DNA of 51,965 nucleotides from Bacteroidota bacterium (GCA_018831055.1 JAHJRE010000228.1:1-51965), one strand, 5' to 3'; positions 26,338 to 36,437 are shown, numbered from the stretch's first letter. A program made the numbers and translations. The notes: generated by a model from the letters alone, not told the origin.

Positions 26338-28647
26338 ATGAACAGAAAGCGTAAATCCAAGGCAAGATCAGGAAGAAGCAGATTTAAGATAATGATATTC
26401 AAGGTAGTTGCACTCATAAGCGGATTGATCGTGCTTTGCATTGCCTTGCTTTTCCTGTTGGTATATGCAGGTGTTTTCGGGCCTTTGCCGGGCAGGGAGG
26501 CGATATCTGACATTAGTAATGAGGAGGCTTCTCTGGTTTTTTCTTCTGATGGCACTATCATAGGGAAGTATTTTGCGGAGAACCGCACTAATATCAGCAG
26601 GGAGGAGATCCCTGAGCATTTGGTTCAGGCTCTGGTGGCTACAGAAGATAAGCGTTTTTTTACCCACAAGGGGTACGATACACGGAGTTATATGCGCGTG
26701 CTGGTAAGAAGTATCTTCCTGGGTGATCGGAGTGGGGGAGGAGGCAGCACGCTGACGCAACAGCTGGTGAAAAACCTTTACGGACGTGAAAACAGCGGTT
26801 GGCTGAGCATGCCTGTAAACAAAATCAGGGAGGTCATCCTGGCCACACGATTTGAGGATGTTTTCTCCAAGGAGGAACTTTTACTCTTGTATCTGAACTC
26901 GGTGCCGTTCGGAGAAGATGTTTACGGGATAGAATCAGCTGCACAGCGTTTTTTCGGTAAGCCGGCTAATATGCTGAAGGTTGAGGAATCTGCTGTTTTA
27001 GTCGGCATGCTGAAGGCCAACACGTATTTTAGTCCCGTCCTGAATCCTGAAAACTCAGAGATACGACGCAACACCGTGCTTAATCTGATGGAGGATGCCG
27101 GTTATCTTGATCCTGAAACTTCCGACAGCCTCAGAGAACTGCCTCTTGTAATAAGTTATTCCAACCTTAGCATCAATCCACCGGCGGGTTATTTTATTTA
27201 TCAGGTCAGGAAACAGGCTTCCGGCCTGCTGGAAGAGATAAATCAGCGAAGCGGCAGGAACTATATTCTGGAGACCGACGGTTTGAAGATCTATACGACC
27301 ATGAACCTGAAACTCCAGAAAATGGCAATGGAATCAGCCCGGAAGCACATGAAGGAAATGCAGAATAAGCTTGACAAAGAACTTGAAGCCGGGGGGATCC
27401 GGAAGCTATGGTACCGGACTATGGAAAGGGAAAGTCCTCATCCCGACAAGGACATTGCTAAAAGGAATGTGAGCCTGTTTTCCTGGGATGGGATAAAGAC
27501 CATGAACATCAGCCATTTTGATAGTATCTGGTATTACCGTAAGATGCTGAATGCGGCTGTTTTTGCGATAAGACCGGGTACCGGAGAAATTCTTTCCTGG
27601 GTAGGAGGGAATCATTTCCGTATTTTGCCTTTTGATATGGTGTTGTCGCACAGGCAGATAGCGTCGGCATTCAAGCCTGTTCTTTATGCGGCTGCACTGG
27701 AATCGGGTGCAACGCCTTGCACTTACCTTGAAAATGAAGAGAAATCCTATCCTGAATATGATGATTGGAGGCCGGAGAACTTTGACCATCGTTTTACGAC
27801 TGACAGTACAGTTGCTTTGTGGTATGCATTGGCTCATTCGATGAACCTCCCGGCCGTTGATCTGTATTTTAAGACTCCCTCCGACAGTCTGGCAGCGATG
27901 GGTTCCCGCCTGAAGCTGCCTGATTTTCCTGAAGATGCCCCTTCGGTGGCCCTGGGCACCCTGGATGTCTCTTTATATGAAATCGTGAGGGCATTTGGTG
28001 CTTTCGCAAATGATGGTATGATGACGGAACCCTATATGATCACCAGGATTAGTGACGCCAACGACAGTATCCTGTATGAAAGTGATAAGAGTGAAACAGC
28101 ACGTGTAATCACAGAATATAGCGCGCAGGTGATCACAGCGATCCTGCAAAGAGCGATTAACCAGGGCACTGGAACGGCATTGAGGAACCGATACGGGATC
28201 CATTGCGCTTTGGCCGGAAAAACCGGTACAGCCCACAATTATTCAAATGCATGGTTTATTTCATATACACCTGAACTGGTGACCGGTGTATGGGTTGGGG
28301 CATCGACACCCGACATACATTTCAGCAGTGCCAACGGTTCCGGATCGGCACTTGCATTACCGGTGGCTGCAGGACTGTTAAAAGGAACCGAAAAAGATCC
28401 TGCCTTGAAGAAGGAATTCCTGAAACCATTTCAGATCCCTGAATACATTTATGAAAGCATGGATTGCGACCCATACCGGCAAAAGGGAGCTGATGGTTTC
28501 TTCCGGAGGCTATTTGGGGGTAAGGATAAGCAGGAAGAAATACAGGAAAAGCCTGCAAAAACAGATCCTGCTCCGAAATCCGATACGATCGAAAAAGAAA
28601 CCGGGGTAAAGAAATTCTTCAAAAGGCTTTTTAAGAAGAAAAAATAG
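26338..28647 (+). CDS. Class A penicillin-binding protein (transglycosylase/transpeptidase)
   Basis: 769 aa, normal length for the family. A basic cytoplasmic start is followed by one membrane anchor (about 20-45). The GT51 glycosyltransferase domain shows E103-DKRFFTHKGYD, GGGSTLTQQ (S137) and KIREVILATRFE. The transpeptidase domain shows the SxxK motif SAFK (S443, K446), SMN (501-503) and KTGT (628-631). It polymerises lipid II and cross-links peptidoglycan on the outer face of the inner membrane. The C-terminus ends in a very basic tail (KKFFKRLFKKKK), possibly for membrane or wall contact. It is transcribed divergently from the TPR-LuxR regulator. Confidence 0.95.
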   Translation: MNRKRKSKARSGRSRFKIMIFKVVALISGLIVLCIALLFLLVYAGVFGPLPGREAISDISNEEASLVFSSDGTIIGKYFAENRTNISREEIPEHLVQALVATEDKRFFTHKGYDTRSYMRVLVRSIFLGDRSGGGGSTLTQQLVKNLYGRENSGWLSMPVNKIREVILATRFEDVFSKEELLLLYLNSVPFGEDVYGIESAAQRFFGKPANMLKVEESAVLVGMLKANTYFSPVLNPENSEIRRNTVLNLMEDAGYLDPETSDSLRELPLVISYSNLSINPPAGYFIYQVRKQASGLLEEINQRSGRNYILETDGLKIYTTMNLKLQKMAMESARKHMKEMQNKLDKELEAGGIRKLWYRTMERESPHPDKDIAKRNVSLFSWDGIKTMNISHFDSIWYYRKMLNAAVFAIRPGTGEILSWVGGNHFRILPFDMVLSHRQIASAFKPVLYAAALESGATPCTYLENEEKSYPEYDDWRPENFDHRFTTDSTVALWYALAHSMNLPAVDLYFKTPSDSLAAMGSRLKLPDFPEDAPSVALGTLDVSLYEIVRAFGAFANDGMMTEPYMITRISDANDSILYESDKSETARVITEYSAQVITAILQRAINQGTGTALRNRYGIHCALAGKTGTAHNYSNAWFISYTPELVTGVWVGASTPDIHFSSANGSGSALALPVAAGLLKGTEKDPALKKEFLKPFQIPEYIYESMDCDPYRQKGADGFFRRLFGGKDKQEEIQEKPAKTDPAPKSDTIEKETGVKKFFKRLFKKKK

Positions 28648-28730
28648 TTCTCCTTCCAGTCCGAAAATATAACGTTTGATAATAATTCAGGACTTTAGCC
28701 TTGTTGGCAGCAGAAATCAGGATGTAGACT

Positions 28731-29216
28731 TTATTCAACCAGACTGATGATCACCACATAATTCTTCCCGTATTTTTTTGCACATTTCGGGCAGGTGGTG
28801 TACCACATGTACCATTTTTTGATTTCCATTCCTTTCGACGTTACGATGGACTTGTAATCTTCGGTCCATTTTTTGGTATCCCGGAACGGACCTTCATACA
28901 CTTTGCTGTAAAACTTTCCGCTTAACGTCAGATTATTCGCACCGGGGATGTCCTTATCGACAGCAAGGTACACATCCATGCTCCATTTGGATGTATGATC
29001 GGAAAGGCAAAGCCAGCCGGGAATCTCTGCACCGGCGTCTCTAACGGATTTATCGAGTTTCTTCATGATTTTTCCGAAGTTCAGTGGCATGTAGAAAAAA
29101 GTACATACACTGGCCTTGATGAACTTCTTATCCTGCCATTCGAGTGTTTTATCGTCCCAGGGCATGGGGTCGAATTCCGGACAGCAGATGGATTCAGGTT
29201 TTGATGGGGTTGTCAT
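28731..29216 (-). CDS. Conserved small protein, possibly GyrI-like effector-binding fold
   Basis: 161 aa, soluble, no signal peptide. Its cysteines are grouped at ICCPEF near the N-terminus and TTCPKCAKKYG near the C-terminus, so it might bind a metal. The second half (YLAVDKDIPGANNLTLSGKF, then YEGPFRDTKKWTEDY) has the strand-helix pattern and 'xYEGPF' element seen in GyrI-like/AraC effector-binding domains, but this is a weak resemblance. It is convergent with the PBP gene and divergent from the serine hydrolase gene. No operon partner. Confidence 0.7.
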   Translation of the reverse strand: MTTPSKPESICCPEFDPMPWDDKTLEWQDKKFIKASVCTFFYMPLNFGKIMKKLDKSVRDAGAEIPGWLCLSDHTSKWSMDVYLAVDKDIPGANNLTLSGKFYSKVYEGPFRDTKKWTEDYKSIVTSKGMEIKKWYMWYTTCPKCAKKYGKNYVVIISLVE

Positions 29217-29318
29217 GGGATGCTTTTGAATTTGTTAAATATTTGTTAAAGATACGAATGGGAGCTTAAAAATGTTGCTATTAAGTGTTAATTAAATGTT
29301 ATACTTAAATCTGTTAAT

Positions 29319-30578
29319 ATGAGAACTATATACATTCACTTTTCGGCATATATTGATAAGGCTAAATACATACTTTTGGCATTATTGCCTTTAATACTAC
29401 TATTTCTAAGTTCTTGTAAAAAAGATGACAATAGCCAGACGCTTTGTGATCCAACCCCACAGTTTAACATCGATTTGTTTATTCAGAATGTTAATGAAGC
29501 ATTGAATGATCCTGCCAATCCGGTGGCAGGTTATCAATTCACTGTAAATCAAAATGGGAATCTATACCACGCGGAAGCAGGGGGAAAGTCTGTTTATGCT
29601 TCCGACCCGGGAGGTCCTGTTGAAATGACTGAATTTGTCAGGATGAATGTGGCAAGTGTAAGTAAGTTTATTGGCACAATTGCCTTGATGCAGGTATTGG
29701 AAAAGCATGGCATTGAAGAGACCGAGCTGATCCGCGAATATCTTCCACAACGTTGGAAGGATGGGATGCATACTGATCATTATGAAGCGTCGTCGGTGAA
29801 TAAAGTAACCTTTGAGAAAATGCTCCAAATGAAAACCGGGCTTAGATATAGTGCTGACAACACGAACTGGTCTCCCGGAATAATGCCTACTACCGATCAG
29901 ATGTATACCGCCATTACTCTGCCGGCTGATCCGGCCAGAGTCGATAAATATCAGAATGGTAACTTCACATTGATTAGGGTGCTGATCACTGAGATGGAAT
30001 ATGGGTTGGATGCTTCAGATCCTGAGTACAATTTCATGACAGCCGAAGCCTATTTCGACTACATCAAGAGAAATATATTCGACAAACTTGGTATTGATGC
30101 ACCGATGACTATTTCCGCCATAAACAATTATTATGATAATACCGCCTTTACCCGTGCTCACCAGTATCCATTCGACAGTACGTTCCGGGATGGAAACAAT
30201 AATGTTGGTTGGGGAGCATCCAGCGATCCCGAGTTGAATGGAGGATCCGGTGGTTTGGTCCTTTCATCAATGGATCTTGCAAAGGTATTGGCGTATTTTA
30301 TTCACGATAACGCTACCATAATATCTAAGGATCAGCGCGAGATTATCCTGGAAAAGGACCTGGGATTATGGGGTACGGGTAGTGGTGACCATGGCAAATA
30401 CTCAAGCAAAGGAGGGACAAGGGGCCCGGAAACCGATTTTAACAGGGCCATTCAAAGCATGGTGATGATGTTCCCGAACGGAGTGGAAGCTGTACTGCTG
30501 GTAAATTCCAATAAAACTGACAATGGATCAACCTTGAGGATCGCTTTTGATGAAGCATGGGTTAGTCCATGTAATTAG
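29319..30578 (+). CDS. Serine hydrolase lipoprotein (beta-lactamase class C/DD-peptidase family)
   Basis: 419 aa. The lipoprotein signal ends in LLFLSSC (cysteine about residue 33). The serine-hydrolase fold is indicated by V-A-S113-V-S-K116 (SxxK), the second-motif candidate Y-Q-N-G-N (YxN) and a later SKGGTRG segment in place of the usual HTG/KTG. Members include esterases, D-aminopeptidases and beta-lactamases, so a lactamase role should not be assumed. Anchored in the periplasm or on the cell surface. It has its own short upstream region and no evident operon partner. Confidence 0.87.
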   Translation: MRTIYIHFSAYIDKAKYILLALLPLILLFLSSCKKDDNSQTLCDPTPQFNIDLFIQNVNEALNDPANPVAGYQFTVNQNGNLYHAEAGGKSVYASDPGGPVEMTEFVRMNVASVSKFIGTIALMQVLEKHGIEETELIREYLPQRWKDGMHTDHYEASSVNKVTFEKMLQMKTGLRYSADNTNWSPGIMPTTDQMYTAITLPADPARVDKYQNGNFTLIRVLITEMEYGLDASDPEYNFMTAEAYFDYIKRNIFDKLGIDAPMTISAINNYYDNTAFTRAHQYPFDSTFRDGNNNVGWGASSDPELNGGSGGLVLSSMDLAKVLAYFIHDNATIISKDQREIILEKDLGLWGTGSGDHGKYSSKGGTRGPETDFNRAIQSMVMMFPNGVEAVLLVNSNKTDNGSTLRIAFDEAWVSPCN

Positions 30579-30725
30579 TGTGTTTATATGCAGTACATGT
30601 GGGTTTCATATAAACAACAATTATAATGAACTGAGTTTTATTTGAAACATAGCGACTAAATTTACGGGTAGAAAAATATTATCTTCGTGGGCTTAACCGT
30701 TTTCACCAACAATTACACTTCAATA

Positions 30726-31337
30726 ATGATAACAGTTGATGCCAGAGGTTTGAAATGTCCGGCTCCGCTTATTCAAACTAAAAAGGCGCTGAAAGAGGCC
30801 GGCACGGATGAGGAGATCAAGATAATCATCGACAACAACGAGTCGAAAGAAAATGTTCTCCGTTTTCTTGCTGATAATGGGGTGGAAGCCTTGTTATCGG
30901 AAGACAAGGGATTGTTTGAGATCTGGATCAGAAAATTGTCGGGCGAGCCGGAAATGCTACATCCTGAAGATTACTGCCAGGAAGATACAGGTTTATGCGG
31001 AAGTGATTATGTTATGGTTTTTGCAAAGAATTACGTTGGCGAAGGATCGGTAGCTTTGGGAGAGATCCTGATGGAAGGATTCCTGGAAGCCATTTTGTAC
31101 CAGGAAGAGAGGCCTTCGAAGATCGTTTTTTACAACTCCGGGGTTTTCCTGGTACTTGATGATTCGCCTCATTTACCGACTTTCCGTGGAATGGAGGACA
31201 TGGGCATAGAGCTTCTTGTTTGCGGAACCTGTTTGAAATTTCATAATAAACTGGAGGCATTGGGAGTGGGAAAGGTATCCAATGCCTATGAGATATTCAC
31301 AAGCATACGCAAGGCCAGGCGGTCGATACAGCTATAA
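30726..31337 (+). CDS. yedF: YedF-type sulfurtransferase-like selenium metabolism protein
   Basis: 203 aa from the ATG at 30726. An ATG 13 codons upstream is in frame, but the conserved family start MITVDARGLKCPAPLIQTKK begins here. The N-terminal TusA/SirA domain (about 1-75) keeps the CPxP cysteine (C11). The C-terminal DsrE-like domain (about 90-203) contains VMVFAKNYVGEGS and a TCLKF cysteine. The family is regularly found next to selD and is thought to handle sulfur or selenium; the exact reaction is not established. selD follows after 13 bases, surely in the same operon. Confidence 0.92.
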   Translation: MITVDARGLKCPAPLIQTKKALKEAGTDEEIKIIIDNNESKENVLRFLADNGVEALLSEDKGLFEIWIRKLSGEPEMLHPEDYCQEDTGLCGSDYVMVFAKNYVGEGSVALGEILMEGFLEAILYQEERPSKIVFYNSGVFLVLDDSPHLPTFRGMEDMGIELLVCGTCLKFHNKLEALGVGKVSNAYEIFTSIRKARRSIQL

Positions 31338-31350
31338 CAACAGCTAAAGA

Positions 31351-32391
31351 ATGACATTTGATCTGTTAACTACTGTTGAACAAGGGGGGTGTTCGGTAAA
31401 GTTACCCGCGAAAGCATTAAGTGAAGTGCTGAAAGGGATCCCCATGATACACGATGAAAATCTGCTTGTCGGGACAGAAGCCCATGACGATGCGGGGGTT
31501 TATAAACTCAGGGATGATTATGCCCTTATATTGACAACGGATTTTTTCCCGCCGGTTTGCAGCGATCCTTATGACTTTGGTCAGATAGCGGCAGCCAACG
31601 CGTTAAGCGATGTTTATGCCATGGGGGGGCAGGTGCTGACGGCGCTGAATCTGATGATGTTCCCTGCCGGGATACCGCTGGAAGTGCTGGCCGAAATACT
31701 AAAAGGCGGGCAGGATAAAGTCGTGGAAGCCGGTGGAGTGATTGCCGGAGGCCATACGATCACCGATGATACGCCAAAGTATGGCCTTGCCGTCACGGGA
31801 TGGGTGCATCCTGAAAAACTGGTAACCAATGCAGCGGCTGAAGCCGGGGATTTACTGCTTTTAACCAAACCCATTGGTACAGGAGTGATGATCTCAGCCA
31901 GGAGGAATGCATTATGCACAGAGAAGGCATACCAGACGGCCATCGATAATATGAAGCTTCTCAATAAAAGAGGAGCGGCGATCATGAATAATTACGGTAT
32001 CCGGTGTGCGACGGATATTACAGGGTACGGTTTGGCCGGGCATTCCATAAAACTTGCCATGGCCAGTGGTGTAACTCTCAGGATCAGAGCATCTTCGGTT
32101 CCGGTGTTGCCCGAAACCCTAAGCCTGATCGAAGCAGGCTGCATACCGGGTGCTGCTTTTCGTAATCTCGATTTTGCGGAGCAAGCTTGCACTATGGATA
32201 AAGGCCTGGGATACAATGAAAAGATGCTGCTTATGGATGCACAAACCTCTGGCGGTTTACTGATTTGCGTCAAACCCGGAGACGCTGAAAATATAATTGA
32301 AGATTTAAGGACAGGAGGTTATCCATCAGCTGAGATAATTGGTGAAGTTGTTCCCGGGAAGAAGGGAATCATGCTGGAAATTGAGGTTTAA
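31351..32391 (+). CDS. selD: Selenide, water dikinase
   Basis: 346 aa, usual length. It makes selenophosphate from selenide and ATP. The N-terminal loop is QGGC14-S-V-K17: the catalytic Cys (or Sec in other species) and Lys are present, while the second cysteine of the common GCGCK form is Val. AIRS/PurM-like ATP-binding and C-terminal domains follow (LTTDFFPPVCSDPYDFG, AANALSDVYAMGG, GGHTITDDTPKYGLAVTG, DAQTSGGLL). It follows yedF directly. No selA, selB, tRNA-Sec or ybbB is visible in the window, so the use of the selenophosphate is undetermined. Confidence 0.95.
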   Translation: MTFDLLTTVEQGGCSVKLPAKALSEVLKGIPMIHDENLLVGTEAHDDAGVYKLRDDYALILTTDFFPPVCSDPYDFGQIAAANALSDVYAMGGQVLTALNLMMFPAGIPLEVLAEILKGGQDKVVEAGGVIAGGHTITDDTPKYGLAVTGWVHPEKLVTNAAAEAGDLLLLTKPIGTGVMISARRNALCTEKAYQTAIDNMKLLNKRGAAIMNNYGIRCATDITGYGLAGHSIKLAMASGVTLRIRASSVPVLPETLSLIEAGCIPGAAFRNLDFAEQACTMDKGLGYNEKMLLMDAQTSGGLLICVKPGDAENIIEDLRTGGYPSAEIIGEVVPGKKGIMLEIEV

Positions 32392-32467
32392 TCTTGTATT
32401 ATACCGGTTATATTATTGGTTAAAGTTTCACATTAAAATAGTCCTGATTTTATCCACCTTCTGGCCT

Positions 32468-32483
32468 TCCCGACAAGTCGGGA
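32468..32483. terminator. Hairpin between convergent selD and GH106 genes
   Basis: TCCCGAC-AA-GTCGGGA is a perfect 7-bp stem in the 167-base gap between two convergent genes. It resembles the inner hairpin of the spacer repeats on the left side. There is no long T-run next to it, so a bidirectional terminator is plausible but not proven. Confidence 0.45.
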
Positions 32484-32558
32484 CTGGTATGAATTCTTAG
32501 TTTTTAATCCAAACTACACAATATAAGTTTTCTGCTAAATTGTTTGGATTTATACCTC

Positions 32559-35552
32559 TTAATGCAACTCATAACCTTGATCGAACATTATTCTTACGGG
32601 GCCTGATAACCCTGCTGCTTGTATTTTGCTGCCGGACCGGTAGTAAAACCATGTGGCAAAAGTCTTTCTTCCCTGTGATGGCCGTGGTTTATTGTTAATG
32701 AACCATTCAGGATATGCCTTCAAAGCTCTGCCGAACGATTCTCCCCGGTCATTGCCCCATTCGAAATCAGCAGGCTCCTGTTCGTCACCAATCAGCCGGT
32801 TGGCCCAGTTTGTAGTTACTGCTATTTCGATATGGTTTGTTCCATTGTTCAGTAATCCTGTTATTTCTGTGATATAGGGTGGATGCCAGAGTACTACGGC
32901 TTTTGAACCGTTAACAGTTACTTCTGCAATATCATGTAATTCGCCGAGGTCTAGCCTTACCATATTATTTTTTTCGACCAGGATGGAATCCAGGTGGAAG
33001 GTATTTCGGTATATGGCGGTTCCTGAGAAATATTTCACTTTATCCGATGGATTAATGCTAAAATCAGATAATTCAAAGAATTGCAAAGAAAATGATGTGT
33101 CGTAAGGGGGGATGAACCGGACATCCCAGGTTCCTGTGATTTCAATGGATTCTGTGGCCGGGGTGACAATTTCTGTCTTTTTATCTGACGCGTAGCTTAC
33201 GATTGCAGTGTCGGGCGCTGAAGCGAAGAAAACAAGCTTACCACTATCGTATCTTCGTATCGTCCAATGATTTATTGTATCGCTGAGGGTTACGGACACA
33301 GGATGGTCAGCATTCAGGGTTTGTTTGCGAAAAACAATAAAAACCGACTGATTTCCTTCCAGGAAGACCGGAACAGTGGTGTTGTCTTGATTTTCTTCCC
33401 AGACTAAGGCATCCCTTATCGTTCCGTCTTCAGCCTGCCAAAACTCAGGCTGTTTACCGGAAACAGGGAAAGAGGCATTGAAAAGCATGGCATTGTCTGA
33501 TATATTTGCTATGAAAAAAATATCAATTTCCCGGGCCTTTCTGTGAACAACCTTTATATTGTTTGATGCCCTTCCTGGTTCAAGTCTGATCCCTGCATCT
33601 GTTTTTAAGGATGCCCCGCATGCATCAAGACTGGTAAATACCTGTCCTTTGCCATATTTGTTAAAGCTTTTATTTCCCCAGATCAAATCTGCAAGGCTGT
33701 CTGTGATGCAGTCACACCCGGGATAATCCTTCAGGCTTGGGGAGGAAACAGGTTTGGGAGATACGATGCAGGCGCCGGAATGAATAAGTCTTTCCAGTTT
33801 TAATAACACTTCAGGCAGCATCAGGCTGTCATGAAAAACCATGAATGGGTAAGTTCTGCCGGAAGGAAGCTGGATATTTCCATTGATAACTTTGATATCG
33901 GCTTCAAGGAAGTCGTTTTTCGGGATCACATCGGCGAAGTTGCGGGTAGTTTCGAAGCAGAGGTACGGGGAAGGTTGCTCACCATACTGCAGGAGGGCCT
34001 GGCATCTTGCGAGATAAAGGAAAAATGCTTTTCCCGGCTCGAACCAGGTCTGGTTCCTGCCAAAATGGGTACCCCACCAGCCCATGCACATTCCGGGCAG
34101 GTAGCGGTCATCAAAAGGCTGATGAACCCAATGATGAAGCACCAGGCGGTTTATCCCATTGGTAAAGCTTCCATCTGCGCTTTTCTTCAGGAAGGCGGGA
34201 TCTTCAGTAAACATGCTGTTGGTGGGCCAGCCTGTAAAGGCTTCTGCACCTACGACAGTCTTACCTGCTGCTCTGGCTGCGGCCGGAACCAGGGGGTTGA
34301 CCCTGCCGGTGCCTCCCGTCCAGAATTCTGCCATGGGCAAATCAGCCAGGGCCACTCCCTGAGGAGTACTGAATGGACCTCCGTAAGGCTCAAATTGCAG
34401 GGTAAGGTTATTTTCCTGAAGGATTTTTTTCCCGGTCTCAAAGCCATTCCTGAAATAAAGATGGTTAATCACATCTTTGTAATCCCATTCAAAACGCCTT
34501 GTCATCTCTTCATTTTGGATAAAACGCAAAGGCACTCCGGAGCTTTCATCCTGAGTGATCACCGGAACCATCGTTATTATCCAGGGAAGAGGATCATATC
34601 CTTTTAATGCAATGAATTCCTCTCTGAAACCAGGTGTCCAGTTTTGCAGGCCTGCTTCATAACTGTCGATCAGCATATGCGCGAATGATGTACCCAGATA
34701 ATCCCCAACATGCTCTTTTAAAGGATCGATAACATTTTGCCAGTGCCAAAGACTTTGTTCTGCACTCATCTTGTCTGCTTCCAGCACCTTGCCGATAAGG
34801 TCATCCGGAACGGGGTGCGGAGGTCTTCCCGTGGAGGCATGTCCTATCCTGTATATTTGCCATTTCCCCGGTCTTGCTTCCCATAAAAGTCCTTCTTCCT
34901 GGTTATACTCTTTCGTTAGTTCCAGGATTTCACCGGTTTGTAATACTGATTTTCCTTCCGGAACAGCAATAACCGCAATATCCTGAAAATACGACAGCTT
35001 CCTGCCCGTGGCGCCCCATCCTTCATCCGCGATCAATTCAGGCAAAGCAAGCTTCAATACTTGTTCGTTTTCCCCTGAAATCGTTGTATCGCTCCATACC
35101 AGTCTTTGCATGCTTTTTTCTTCGTTTATCCAGGGCCCACCCGTGGTTGAATATCCGACGGTGTTGTGCAGGCCGATTTCAAGTCCCAGCCTTTCGGCCT
35201 CAGATGCAGCAAAACGGACTGCTTCCCAATACCTGGCACTGTGGTATGTCTGTTCCGGCCAGGGGTTGTTCATTGTAGGGGCATGGCTTTCCTGAACGGC
35301 AGAGGTAATGTTAAAAATGGTTGCCCCCCCAATCCCGGCCTCTTTCATGGCTTCCAGGTCCTTGGTTATACCCTCTTTCGAAAAATTAGGGCCCATCCAG
35401 TGCCACCATACATAGGGTCTTGTTTTTACAGGCGGATTGCTGAATAGCTCTTCAATGTCCTTATTTTCAGTTTGATGAGTGGATTGGCAGGCAAACAGGA
35501 TAAGTAGCAGGGAAAACCAGGTAACATGGTGATTGCAAAGGCTGAGTTTCAT
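32559..35552 (-). CDS. GH106-like alpha-L-rhamnosidase lipoprotein
   Basis: 997 aa from the ATG at 35552, chosen because it starts a lipoprotein signal (LLLILFAC, C22). The upstream in-frame ATG would add 14 residues and overlap the preceding gene. The N-terminal part has the GH106 hallmark RPYVWWHWMGPNFSKEGI..DLEAMKEAGIGG, then GLEIGLHNTVGYSTTGGPWI and LIDSYEAG. The C-terminal part contains a GH2-like sugar-binding sandwich (YRNTFHLD, DLGELHDIAEVTVNG, WHPPY). Family members remove terminal rhamnose from pectin-type or other glycans. It lies 7 bases after the esterase gene, so one operon. Likely surface or periplasmic. Confidence 0.9.
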   Translation of the reverse strand: MKLSLCNHHVTWFSLLLILFACQSTHQTENKDIEELFSNPPVKTRPYVWWHWMGPNFSKEGITKDLEAMKEAGIGGATIFNITSAVQESHAPTMNNPWPEQTYHSARYWEAVRFAASEAERLGLEIGLHNTVGYSTTGGPWINEEKSMQRLVWSDTTISGENEQVLKLALPELIADEGWGATGRKLSYFQDIAVIAVPEGKSVLQTGEILELTKEYNQEEGLLWEARPGKWQIYRIGHASTGRPPHPVPDDLIGKVLEADKMSAEQSLWHWQNVIDPLKEHVGDYLGTSFAHMLIDSYEAGLQNWTPGFREEFIALKGYDPLPWIITMVPVITQDESSGVPLRFIQNEEMTRRFEWDYKDVINHLYFRNGFETGKKILQENNLTLQFEPYGGPFSTPQGVALADLPMAEFWTGGTGRVNPLVPAAARAAGKTVVGAEAFTGWPTNSMFTEDPAFLKKSADGSFTNGINRLVLHHWVHQPFDDRYLPGMCMGWWGTHFGRNQTWFEPGKAFFLYLARCQALLQYGEQPSPYLCFETTRNFADVIPKNDFLEADIKVINGNIQLPSGRTYPFMVFHDSLMLPEVLLKLERLIHSGACIVSPKPVSSPSLKDYPGCDCITDSLADLIWGNKSFNKYGKGQVFTSLDACGASLKTDAGIRLEPGRASNNIKVVHRKAREIDIFFIANISDNAMLFNASFPVSGKQPEFWQAEDGTIRDALVWEENQDNTTVPVFLEGNQSVFIVFRKQTLNADHPVSVTLSDTINHWTIRRYDSGKLVFFASAPDTAIVSYASDKKTEIVTPATESIEITGTWDVRFIPPYDTSFSLQFFELSDFSINPSDKVKYFSGTAIYRNTFHLDSILVEKNNMVRLDLGELHDIAEVTVNGSKAVVLWHPPYITEITGLLNNGTNHIEIAVTTNWANRLIGDEQEPADFEWGNDRGESFGRALKAYPEWFINNKPRPSQGRKTFATWFYYRSGSKIQAAGLSGPVRIMFDQGYELH

Positions 35553-35559
35553 TGGGTAT

Positions 35560-36369
35560 CTATTTGGTGATGGAAATAAAAAGATCATATGCAAACCTGT
35601 TAAGGCCTTTCCTGGAAAAATGAACCCCGTCGTGTCTTTCGGTTACATGGTCATATTGGTCCGTATCCGGGCCTGGTCTAACATTTTCGTTTTCCAGGAT
35701 GAATTCTGTTTGCGCGCTGCGAATGCGTGAGTCCACTCCCTTGTCTTTAATACCGATCATTGCCGGGTGATAGCTGGCCCGGCATACATATAAATCAGCA
35801 TGGATACCATATTCCTGTAATAATGCCAGTATACATTGAAGATGTTTTTTATAATCCTCCCTGCTTGTTTCTTCCAGATTATCAGATTCACCCTGGTGCC
35901 AGAACACATGGGTGACACTGAGGCTGTCTTCTTTAATAAATTGCAGTGTATTCCTGAGTTCTTTGTTACATTCACCCTCCGACCAGCATTGAACGGTAGT
36001 TGCCCCGATTCCTGTATTGACCAGGATCACCTGTTGATAATACCCGCTGTCAATCAGCATATCTGCGAGACGTGTCCAGACACTGCACCCTCCATTGCCC
36101 GGGGCTCCAAGCAATGGTTCTGAAGCTTTGTATAAGTTTCCCCGGAAATATTCATAAATAGAATTGCGACAATCATAATCACCCTGCCCGTGAGATGTTG
36201 CGTTCGACTGTCCCATAGTTAGAATAATAGCTGTATTATCAACATATAGTAAAGGTTTGTCGACTAAAAAACCGGTGGTGTCTGTGATCTGATGAGGCAG
36301 GTTTCCAGATGCCTGGAGAATAAAACCTGTCATGGATATCCATAGGAAAAGGCGAATAATGGTTATCAT
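35560..36369 (-). CDS. SGNH/sialate-O-acetylesterase-like carbohydrate esterase
   Basis: 269 aa with a signal peptide (1-21). The block-I motif is TMGQSNATSHGQG (Ser55), then GNGGCSVWTRLAD, VNTGIGATTVQCW, the VFWHQGESD motif and the final HDGVHFSRKGLNRFA with the catalytic His. This is the SASA/CE6-type family that removes acetyl groups from sugars. First gene of a two-gene operon with the GH106 gene 7 bases downstream. A TAACTTTG promoter element lies about 70 bases upstream. Co-location suggests it deacetylates a rhamnose-containing glycan before GH106 acts; that is inference. Confidence 0.88.
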   Translation of the reverse strand: MITIIRLFLWISMTGFILQASGNLPHQITDTTGFLVDKPLLYVDNTAIILTMGQSNATSHGQGDYDCRNSIYEYFRGNLYKASEPLLGAPGNGGCSVWTRLADMLIDSGYYQQVILVNTGIGATTVQCWSEGECNKELRNTLQFIKEDSLSVTHVFWHQGESDNLEETSREDYKKHLQCILALLQEYGIHADLYVCRASYHPAMIGIKDKGVDSRIRSAQTEFILENENVRPGPDTDQYDHVTERHDGVHFSRKGLNRFAYDLFISITK

Positions 36370-36437
36370 GTTACCTGAGATTTCCCGTAAACAGTTATCT
36401 GTTTTACTGTTAGATTAATGGTGTTTGGGGTCCAGGC

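Noticed and set aside
29247-29254. Promoter for the 161-aa gene (TATCTTTA on the minus strand)
   Set aside because: One mismatch to TAnnTTTG and no -33 TTTG at the right distance; too weak to list.
30680-30687. Promoter for yedF (TATCTTCG)
   Set aside because: One mismatch and no fitting -33 element.
33831-34607. Long open frame on the plus strand (258 codons)
   Set aside because: Antisense to the GH106 gene, whose domains are clear throughout; no start context or family features.
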